DNA of 64,000 nucleotides from DATBHW01 sp035307385 (GTDB lineage Bacteria > Chloroflexota > Ktedonobacteria > Ktedonobacterales > DATBGS01). The notes under the pieces were generated by a model, which was not told where the DNA came from, made no database searches, and worked only from the letters and a program-made list of their open reading frames with translations. The translations under genes and the position numbers were made by a program. Location: the NCBI GenBank assembly GCA_035307385.1, contig DATGID010000079.1, positions 124,001 to 188,000 of the forward strand, read 5' to 3'. The first letter of the stretch is position 1. Each line of letters begins with the position of its first letter. Shown piece by piece: positions 42,525-48,779 of this stretch.

Positions 42525-43160
42525 ATGGACCTGGAAACCGTCGGCCAAGCAGCGCGTCGTTACCTGGAGCAGAAGCATGCTGCCCGCGAGCGTGCGCTGC
42601 CAAAATCGCGTGCTGCAATTCGTTGCTGCGCAAATAGCATTCGCGCCTCACATCGCCAGGACTTTTCCAGCGCGGCTCAATTACTCCAGCAGGCTGAGGG
42701 CTTGTTGGCCGAAATGCGCGCTGATTTACGCGATCATCTGGATATTTATTATGCTGGCTTTGTTGAAGATGCCCAAAAGGAATTTGCCGAGGCGTCGCTG
42801 ACCTGCGCATTTATTCAGCAGCAGCCCCTCCCATTGCCCGATGCGCTGCGGGTCGAGTGGGCACCCTATCTCAATGGGCTGGGCGAGGCAGTTGGCGAAT
42901 TGCGCCGTTCTATTCTGGACCGCATGCGGCAAGGAAAGCTGGAGGGCTGCGAACAACTGCTGCAACAGATGGATGATGTGTATCTGTTACTGACGACGCT
43001 GGACTTTCCTGATGCCATCACCGGGAACCTGCGCCGAACGACGGATTCGGTACGCGGCATTTTGGAAAAGACGCGCGGCGACCTGGCGGTGGCAGCCCGC
43101 CAGACGCAACTGGCAGAAACCATGGCGCGGCTGGAAACACGCCTCTCTGCTGAACACTAA
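42525..43160 (+). CDS. Translin-family protein
   Basis: A 211-aa all-helical protein. Family features: an N-terminal R-A-x-x-K-S-R-A-A-I segment, then SIRASHRQDF, then the C-terminal motif PDAITGNLRRTTDSVRGILEKTRGDLAVA, which is the translin hallmark. Eukaryotic translin and TRAX form the C3PO ring, an endoribonuclease that binds single-stranded RNA/DNA and tRNA fragments; prokaryotic members are known mainly from archaea. Acidic residues in AVGELRR may form the TRAX-like site. ATG 42525 is favoured by the promoter position; 42474 is in frame upstream. Confidence 0.8.
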   Translation: MDLETVGQAARRYLEQKHAARERALPKSRAAIRCCANSIRASHRQDFSSAAQLLQQAEGLLAEMRADLRDHLDIYYAGFVEDAQKEFAEASLTCAFIQQQPLPLPDALRVEWAPYLNGLGEAVGELRRSILDRMRQGKLEGCEQLLQQMDDVYLLLTTLDFPDAITGNLRRTTDSVRGILEKTRGDLAVAARQTQLAETMARLETRLSAEH

Positions 43161-43193
43161 TCCCTGGCTGATCTTACTACTGCTCTTCTATTT

Positions 43194-43208
43194 TGGCAGG
43201 GCAATTGC
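43194..43208 (+). promoter_or_regulatory. candidate sigma-54 promoter of the menA-like gene
   Basis: TGGCAGG, 4 nt, TTGC. The -24 GG and -12 GC are separated by the canonical distance and only one base departs from TGGCACG. The start site would be near 43220, 34 nt before the ATG at 43254. The sigma-54 gene is at the right end of this window. Confidence 0.45.
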
Positions 43209-43253
43209 GAGCGCTCTTCCGCATCTCAACATCACAGGAGTCCATCATCAGCC

Positions 43254-44474
43254 ATGAATACGGGAAATAATTTCACTACTAACTATTCTTCTCGAACCAA
43301 TGATCTGTCGCCCCAGGTGGAAGAAGCCCTCGAGCCGCCTGCTCCTGAAGATGCTGCATCTGCCTCTGTGGAGACGCCGGAGGTACCGCCTCTTCCGCCG
43401 TTGCCGCCGCGCCGCACCCTGCCGCTTACATCAGCAGATGACTTTGCTCCGGCTGGCGTCGGGCCGATTGCGGCAGAGCAGGCGTTGGTGGCAACAGACC
43501 AACGCAGCGGCCTGCCGCTGACGCTTGCCGCGCTGCCAGGGCAGTTCGAGCGCTGGATGGGCGTCCTGCGTCCACAGATGCTCTGGCTTTCTGTGGCTCC
43601 GGTGCTGGTGGGCGCGGCGACGGTCTGGCTGGAGGCGTTAGGTGGCAAGGTTCCCTTCCATCCGCTTTCCCTGCTGGCGCTGCTTCTGGCGGTTCTGGCC
43701 GCGCATGGTGGCGCGAATCTGCTGAACGAAGCCTATGATGTGCTGCGCGGAACCGATGGTCAGCAGGCGCTCGGCTCGCGTAAAATCATTCAGAAGGGGC
43801 TGCTTTCCGCCGAAAGCGTGCGGCGCGCCGGTCTGGTGCTGCTGGCGGTTGGCGCGCTGATTCTGGTGATTTTGACGCTGGTCACGCATACCTGGGGCGC
43901 GTTGGTGCTCGGCGGCGCTGCGCTGTTGCTGGCCTATTTTTATTCAGCGACACGCTACGCGCTGGGGTATTTCCCGTTGAGCGAGTTGATTGTGGGCTTT
44001 GTCATGGGGCCAGCGCTCTTGTTTAGCAGCGTGCAGCTTCAGGGCGCCTCGGTCAGTTCCCTGGCGATCACCTTTGCCCTGGCATTGGGGGCGCTCGCTG
44101 CGGCGGTCATCCTGGCGAATAACCTGCGTGACCTGGAGACAGACCGCGCTGCCAATAAGCGCACCCTGGTGACGTACTTCGGCGCGCAGATGGGGCGCGC
44201 GCTGTATCTGGCGCTGATCTTGCTCCCCTATCTCCTCGTGGCGCTGGTGGCGTTTCAGCCGGGCAAGCCACACGCGCTGCTGCTCGTACTGCTGACCCTG
44301 CCAAGCCTGCTGGTGGCGATTACCGGCTCGCTGCGCGCCGAGACGCCAGCCGCTAGCCATCTGGTCGTTGAGCAGACCGTGCGCCTGCATATGCGTTTTA
44401 GCGCCTGGCTGTTAGTTGGCTATCTGCTCTCGATGAGTGTCGTGTATTTGCTGCATCTGCTGCATATAGGGTAA
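43254..44474 (+). CDS. menA: UbiA-family prenyltransferase, MenA-like
   Basis: A 406-aa membrane enzyme. After an 85-residue Pro-rich disordered head, eight to nine transmembrane helices carry both Asp-rich motifs: NLLNEAYDVLRGTD and ANNLRDLETDRAANKRTL. The second is typical of MenA, which attaches a polyprenyl chain to 1,4-dihydroxy-2-naphthoate in menaquinone synthesis. The long disordered head is unusual. Other UbiA-type substrates cannot be excluded. A strong terminator follows at 44496. Confidence 0.85.
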   Translation: MNTGNNFTTNYSSRTNDLSPQVEEALEPPAPEDAASASVETPEVPPLPPLPPRRTLPLTSADDFAPAGVGPIAAEQALVATDQRSGLPLTLAALPGQFERWMGVLRPQMLWLSVAPVLVGAATVWLEALGGKVPFHPLSLLALLLAVLAAHGGANLLNEAYDVLRGTDGQQALGSRKIIQKGLLSAESVRRAGLVLLAVGALILVILTLVTHTWGALVLGGAALLLAYFYSATRYALGYFPLSELIVGFVMGPALLFSSVQLQGASVSSLAITFALALGALAAAVILANNLRDLETDRAANKRTLVTYFGAQMGRALYLALILLPYLLVALVAFQPGKPHALLLVLLTLPSLLVAITGSLRAETPAASHLVVEQTVRLHMRFSAWLLVGYLLSMSVVYLLHLLHIG

Positions 44475-44495
44475 AGTTTTCTAAACCGCGAGTTT

Positions 44496-44558
44496 TGCCT
44501 GGAATGCTTTCTCTGCTGCACTGAGCAAGCAGGGAAAGCATTCAGGCACCTTGTTTTG
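44496..44558 (+). terminator. Rho-independent terminator after menA
   Basis: A stem of about 20 bp (TGCCTG...AATGCTTTC paired with GAAAGCATT...CAGGCA) with one bulge and one G-U, followed by CCTTGTTTTG on the plus strand. Confidence 0.7.
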
Positions 44559-44619
44559 TGGCGCTTCCTGTACTTTGCCTGCGCTTTTCCAGCGCGCCCC
44601 TCCAGAAAGTTGATTGCGT

Positions 44620-45264
44620 ATGCCTGCACGCCACCTGAACGGTAAAAGCGCGCCAATTGAAGAATTGCCAGCCCCGCGCAATACCCTGCGGTATATTATC
44701 CTGGGCCTCTTGGGCGCGCGGGCTATGACCGGTTACGATATTAAGCAAGCCTTTGATCGGGCGATTGCCAGCTATTGGAATGCAGGCAACAGCCAGATTT
44801 ATACGACGTTGAAGACGCTGGAGCAAGAAGGGCTGCTTGCATCGGAACTCGTGATTCAGCAGCACCGGCCTAACCGCAAACTCTATCGCCTGACACCCCA
44901 GGGGGAAGCCGAACTGGAAGCCTGGCTGAAGGAGCCCGCGCCGGAGCGCTTCACCAAGGATGAGTTTCTGACCAAGCTCTTCTTTTGCGGTCAGACTTCA
45001 GATGATGTGGCGCTGCGCCATCTGGTCGAGCATCGCCAGGCGCTTGAGGCCCAACTGGCACATATGGAGTGGGTGCTTCAGCATTATAGCCAGCGGCCCG
45101 CACGTCGCCCCCACCTGCTGGAATATCAATTGCTGGTGCGTGAGTATAAGGCTGAGACCCTGCGTGCCGACCTGGCGGTGACAGACCGCGCCATCGCCCG
45201 CCTGCGCGAACGTATCGACAATCCCCATCCTGCCGAATGGCCCGAGGGCGAGCGCAGAGACTAG
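44620..45264 (+). CDS. PadR-family transcriptional regulator
   Basis: A 214-aa regulator. The winged-helix N-terminal domain (LRYIILGLLGARAMTGYDIKQAF, QIYTTLKTLEQEGLL, LYRLTPQGEAELEAWL) binds DNA; the C-terminal Vir_AFP-type helical domain (about 105-200) dimerises and often senses aromatic acids. It stands 222 nt before the paaA-D-B-C set, with a promoter and a dyad between them, so it is a likely controller of phenylacetate degradation. ATG 44620 is chosen; a TTG 6 nt upstream is also in frame. Confidence 0.88.
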   Translation: MPARHLNGKSAPIEELPAPRNTLRYIILGLLGARAMTGYDIKQAFDRAIASYWNAGNSQIYTTLKTLEQEGLLASELVIQQHRPNRKLYRLTPQGEAELEAWLKEPAPERFTKDEFLTKLFFCGQTSDDVALRHLVEHRQALEAQLAHMEWVLQHYSQRPARRPHLLEYQLLVREYKAETLRADLAVTDRAIARLRERIDNPHPAEWPEGERRD

Positions 45265-45297
45265 CTGGTGCGTTGCGCATTCCTGGCCTGCTGCCTC

Positions 45298-45326
45298 TTG
45301 ACAAAGGCTGCTTTGCGGCATAAGCT
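45298..45326 (+). promoter_or_regulatory. promoter of the paa gene set
   Basis: Consensus TTGACA, 17 nt, TAAGCT; start site near 45333. The transcript would carry a leader of about 150 nt before paaA. Confidence 0.55.
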
Positions 45327-45337
45327 ATAGACAAATC

Positions 45338-45355
45338 ATATCTCTATTTGGATAT
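45338..45355. promoter_or_regulatory. PadR-type operator candidate
   Basis: ATATC-N8-GATAT lies just downstream of the start site. Half-sites separated by 8 nt are the known form of PadR operators (ATGT-N8-ACAT in Bacillus). Position over the +1 region fits repression. Binding is inference. Confidence 0.35.
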
Positions 45356-45486
45356 ATCAGTCGATTCAATTTTTGCTGTGCTGCGTTGCCATCACGCCGG
45401 AAAAGACAGGCAGAGCCGCCTGGGTTCGCGTGGCTGTGCCTGTGCCGTGTGTGCTGGCGTCCATCAGACCCACAGGAGGTGTCGCC

Positions 45487-46434
45487 ATGGCAACGGCCAC
45501 CCAATCGGATGCCGCCGTATTGGAGCGCATCCGCAACAAACAGCTTGTCGAATCGGTGGAGCACATGAGTCCCACGTATATTGAAGGGATGAAGCGCATC
45601 CTGACCGTTTCGGCAGATACCGAACTGATTAGCGCGCCCGCCTATTTCCACGCTGCCCAGCATGCCCCTAACCTCAATGCCTTTGGCTCGGCTATTGCCA
45701 TCATTCAGGATGAATTGGGCCACGCGCACATCGCCTATCGGCTGATGCGCGACCTGGGCGTTGATACCGAATGGCTGATCTACGAGCGACCCGCCGCGCA
45801 GTTCAAGTATCCCTATGCCTTCGATGTACCGCTGGATAGCTGGGTGGAACTGATCATGGCGAACGCCTTTTATGATCGCGCGGGCTATACCTTGCTGGGT
45901 GATGTCTTTGAAAGCACGACCTTTGGCCCCTGGAAACGCGCGCTGGTCAAGGTCGATAAAGAAGAGACCTTCCACTTGCGCCACGGCGAACAGTGGATGC
46001 GCAGGCTCAGCAGTGACCCCGCCATGCACGAGGAGATTCAGCGCGCCATCGATTGGATGTTCCTGCTGACGGTCGAATGGTTCGGCTTGCCCGATGATCT
46101 GAAGAAGCACAGCGAGCAGCTTGATTATGGCTTCAAAGGCAAGTCCAACGATCAACTGCGCCAGCACTGGATGCGCACTGCCGTGCCTCTGTGCGAAGAA
46201 CTGAACTATAAAGTGCCCGCCCATTATGACGCCGAGCAGGACAAATACGTCATCGATTGCCCGTTCCCTGCGCACTTTGACTCCGAGCGCAAGTATTGGG
46301 ATTTGGACGCTGGGCAGATTAGCTGGGATGAGGTGATGAAGCGCTGGAAGGCGCGCGGGCCAAAGAACGAAGAGTTTGTTGAGATGATTCAGCGGGGCAA
46401 CAAGCAGTTGAAGCATCTGCTGGGGGTAGGCTGA
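45487..46434 (+). CDS. paaA: Phenylacetyl-CoA epoxidase subunit PaaA
   Basis: The 315-aa catalytic di-iron subunit that inserts oxygen into the aromatic ring of phenylacetyl-CoA to give the 1,2-epoxide. Ferritin-like helices carry the metal ligands in IIQDELGHAHIAY and KEETFHLRHGEQW (two ExxH motifs). MSPTYIEGMKRILTVSADTE matches PaaA. ATG 45487 follows a strong AGGAGGT. The stop overlaps the paaD-like start by 1 nt (TGATG). Confidence 0.93.
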   Translation: MATATQSDAAVLERIRNKQLVESVEHMSPTYIEGMKRILTVSADTELISAPAYFHAAQHAPNLNAFGSAIAIIQDELGHAHIAYRLMRDLGVDTEWLIYERPAAQFKYPYAFDVPLDSWVELIMANAFYDRAGYTLLGDVFESTTFGPWKRALVKVDKEETFHLRHGEQWMRRLSSDPAMHEEIQRAIDWMFLLTVEWFGLPDDLKKHSEQLDYGFKGKSNDQLRQHWMRTAVPLCEELNYKVPAHYDAEQDKYVIDCPFPAHFDSERKYWDLDAGQISWDEVMKRWKARGPKNEEFVEMIQRGNKQLKHLLGVG

Positions 46435-46790
46435 TGAGCCTCTCTGCCAGCCAGCAGCAGGGTATTCGCCCTGACGAGCTCTACCCTTCTGACTCACTCT
46501 GGGATGCATTGCGCGACGTGAACGACCCAGAAATCCCGATCAGCATCGTGGATATGGGGCTGGTGGTCGCGCTTGGGCAGCGCGACGGGACGGTACATCT
46601 CAAGTTGACCTTCACGGCAATGGGCTGCCCGGCGATGGATATGATTCTGGATGATGCGCGCGCGCGGCTGCTTCAGGTGCCTGGGGTGGAGCGCGTCGAG
46701 ATTGAAATTGTCTGGGAGCCTGTCTGGACGCCCGCCCGGCTCACCGAAGAGGGCCGCGACACACTGCGCATGTGGGGGATTGGATTATGA
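46434..46790 (+). CDS. paaD: PaaD-like protein, MIP18/DUF59 domain only
   Basis: A 118-aa protein with the MIP18 family domain (DVNDPEIPISIVDMGLV and the conserved LTFTAMGCPAMDMI, including the Cys). PaaD supports iron loading of the PaaABC epoxidase. In E. coli PaaD a C-terminal zinc ribbon follows; here the protein ends before it (WTPARLTEEGRDTLRMWGI) and the ribbon is encoded separately at 47810-48052. It overlaps paaA by 1 nt and paaB by 4 nt, so all are co-translated. Confidence 0.9.
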   Translation: MSLSASQQQGIRPDELYPSDSLWDALRDVNDPEIPISIVDMGLVVALGQRDGTVHLKLTFTAMGCPAMDMILDDARARLLQVPGVERVEIEIVWEPVWTPARLTEEGRDTLRMWGIGL

Positions 46791-47017
46791 GCGAGACGAC
46801 ATCCGAGGCAACACCCCTCAAGGTGGTGGCCGAAACCAGGCTGTGGGAGGTCTTTGCCCGGCGCAAATACGAGGAACCGCTGCATCAGGTAGGTACGATT
46901 GCCGCCGATGATGCTGAACTGGCAAAGGTCTATGCCCGCAGTATCTATGATGAGTTTTCCTGGGTGGAAATGGTGGTTGCCCCGCGCGATGCCTTTATTC
47001 CCGTCATCAAGCCCTGA
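46787..47017 (+). CDS. paaB: Phenylacetyl-CoA epoxidase subunit PaaB
   Basis: The 76-aa structural subunit that bridges PaaA-PaaC dimers. LWEVFARRKYEEPLHQVGTI and AKVYARSIYDEFSWVEMVVAPRD match the PaaB family. ATG 46787 overlaps the paaD stop (ATGA). Confidence 0.92.
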   Translation: MSETTSEATPLKVVAETRLWEVFARRKYEEPLHQVGTIAADDAELAKVYARSIYDEFSWVEMVVAPRDAFIPVIKP

Positions 47018-47043
47018 ACCATTGTCACAGGAGTACAGAGGCC

Positions 47044-47817
47044 ATGGGAAACGAGATAAACGAGCAGCAGGCGCTTTTTAACCTGCTGGCGGCGCTGGCC
47101 GATAACAAATATTTCCTGGGGCGGCGCTATGCCGAATGGTGCAATGGCGCGCCCACGCTGGAATCCTCAGTGGCGGCGGCGGCCATGGCCCAGGATGAGC
47201 TTGGGCACGCGCGCGCCATTTACCCATTGCTGCAAGACTTTCCCCAGGGGCGGGAACACCCCACCGAGTACGAGCCGGAGACGCGCACCCAGTTTTGCAA
47301 CGTGGCCTTCTTAGATCACACCTTCAGTGGTTGGGCCGATTTCGTGGCTGCCAATTTCTTGCTGGATACGGCGCTTTCGGTGGTCTTCGAGTTTGCCCAG
47401 GAGTCGCGCTTTGAATCCCTGCGCGGGCGGGCCAAGAAGGTCTTGCAGGAAGAGCAAGTCCACGCGCTGCACGGCGAAGCCTGGACCCGACGGCTGGCGC
47501 GCACGGGTGGCGCGGTGCGCGGCACGCTGCAAGCCGCCCTGGAGCGTGCCTGGCTTGAAACACTGTGCTGGTTTGGTCCCGCTGAAGACCCTCGCGGAAA
47601 GCTGCTGCATGACGGCGGCATCCTTTCCGGTGGGCCAGAGGACCTGCGCCAGCGATGGTTGCAGCGCGTGGGGCCAGCGCTCGTTGAAACCGATCTGGCG
47701 GCAGCCTTCGCCCTGCAACAGGAGCCTGATGGCCGCTGGGTGCTGCACGCCTCGTTCCCGTGGACAACCTGGGACGCTGCCCGTCGTCGCTTGCAGCAGG
47801 AGCCTACCCATGCCTGA
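47044..47817 (+). CDS. paaC: Phenylacetyl-CoA epoxidase subunit PaaC
   Basis: The 257-aa ferritin-like structural partner of PaaA. Homology throughout: NKYFLGRRYAEWCNGAPTLESSVAAAAMAQDELGHARAIY and EEQVHALHGEAW. In E. coli PaaC the di-iron site is lost, but here both ExxH motifs are retained, so metal binding is possible. The last 8 nt overlap the zinc-ribbon gene. Confidence 0.92.
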   Translation: MGNEINEQQALFNLLAALADNKYFLGRRYAEWCNGAPTLESSVAAAAMAQDELGHARAIYPLLQDFPQGREHPTEYEPETRTQFCNVAFLDHTFSGWADFVAANFLLDTALSVVFEFAQESRFESLRGRAKKVLQEEQVHALHGEAWTRRLARTGGAVRGTLQAALERAWLETLCWFGPAEDPRGKLLHDGGILSGGPEDLRQRWLQRVGPALVETDLAAAFALQQEPDGRWVLHASFPWTTWDAARRRLQQEPTHA

Positions 47818-48052
47818 GCATGCGCTCTTCCAGCCGGATGAGACGGCTCACGCTGTCTGCCCCTACTGCGGCTCAAATGAAACCGAGTTTTTTTCGCTCT
47901 TTGGCGGACAGTTGCTGACGGCGCAGTATTATTGCCGCGCCTGCCATACGCCCTTCGAGCAAGTCAAAAATGCTGACGTTCTGGCCGACGCTGCCCGTCG
48001 TGATTTGCCACGGGCGCGCGAGCCGCAGGCCGAAGAAAGACGCAAGGAATAA
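47810..48052 (+). CDS. PaaD-type zinc-ribbon protein encoded separately
   Basis: An 80-aa protein with CPYCGSNETEFFSLFGG followed by YYCRACHTPFEQVK: a four-Cys zinc ribbon that matches the C-terminal domain of PaaD. It starts inside paaC (AGGAG 7 nt before ATG 47810), and rph starts 4 nt after it. The classic PaaD is therefore divided between this gene and 46434-46790. The C-terminus is an Arg/Glu-rich tail. Confidence 0.82.
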   Translation: MPEHALFQPDETAHAVCPYCGSNETEFFSLFGGQLLTAQYYCRACHTPFEQVKNADVLADAARRDLPRAREPQAEERRKE

Positions 48053-48056
48053 CGCT

Positions 48057-48770
48057 ATGCCTCGTGTGGATGGTCGCGCGCCCGATGAACTGCGCCCAAT
48101 CAAGGTGATGACCGATTACCTCCATTACGCCGAAGGCTCCGTCTTGATCGAGGCCGGGGCAACGCGCGTGCTCTGCGCCGCCAGCATCGAAGATGGTGTG
48201 CCGCCGTTTCTGGAGGGGCGCGGCCAGGGCTGGCTGACGGCGGAATATAGCATGCTGCCGCGCGCCACCAAAACGCGCACCCGGCGCGAATCGTCGGTGG
48301 GGCGGCCCAGCGGGCGCACCCAGGAGATTCAGCGCTTGGTTGGACGCTCGCTGCGCGCCGCGCTGGATTTGAAGCTGCTGGGCGAGCGCACCCTGACGCT
48401 CGATTGCGATGTGCTGCAAGCTGATGGTGGCACACGCACCCTCTCGATTACGGGGGCGTATATCGCGGCGCATCGCGCCTGCACGGCGCTCTTGAAGCAA
48501 GGCTTGCTCAAGGGGCATCCGGTGCAGACAGCAGTGGCAGCAATCAGCGTCGGGGTGATCGATGATGTGCCACTGCTGGACCTGAACTATGCCGAAGACT
48601 CGCGGGCGCAGGTAGACTTTAATGTCGTCATGACGGGCAAAGGCGAGTTCGTGGAGGTGCAGGGCACGGCTGAAGGCCGCCCGTTCTCGCGTGAAGCATT
48701 GGATCATCTGCTGGCCCTGGCCGAGCAGGGCATTCGCCAACTGCTCGCCATCCAGAAAGCCAACATCTGA
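48057..48770 (+). CDS. rph: Ribonuclease PH
   Basis: Phosphorolytic 3' exonuclease that trims tRNA precursors. The 237-aa protein shows DGRAPDELRPI, GWLTAEYSMLPRAT, GRTQEIQRLVGRSLRA and DCDVLQADGGTRT. Length is normal. ATG 48057 follows AAGGA and stands 4 nt after the zinc-ribbon gene, so it is at the end of the paa transcript, an unusual place for rph. The downstream gene converges 9 nt away. Confidence 0.94.
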   Translation: MPRVDGRAPDELRPIKVMTDYLHYAEGSVLIEAGATRVLCAASIEDGVPPFLEGRGQGWLTAEYSMLPRATKTRTRRESSVGRPSGRTQEIQRLVGRSLRAALDLKLLGERTLTLDCDVLQADGGTRTLSITGAYIAAHRACTALLKQGLLKGHPVQTAVAAISVGVIDDVPLLDLNYAEDSRAQVDFNVVMTGKGEFVEVQGTAEGRPFSREALDHLLALAEQGIRQLLAIQKANI

Positions 48771-48779
48771 TACCTGCGG

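Noticed and set aside
45348..45584. 78-codon frame over the paa promoter and paaA start
   Set aside because: Out of frame with paaA, no homology, covers the AGGAGGT of paaA.
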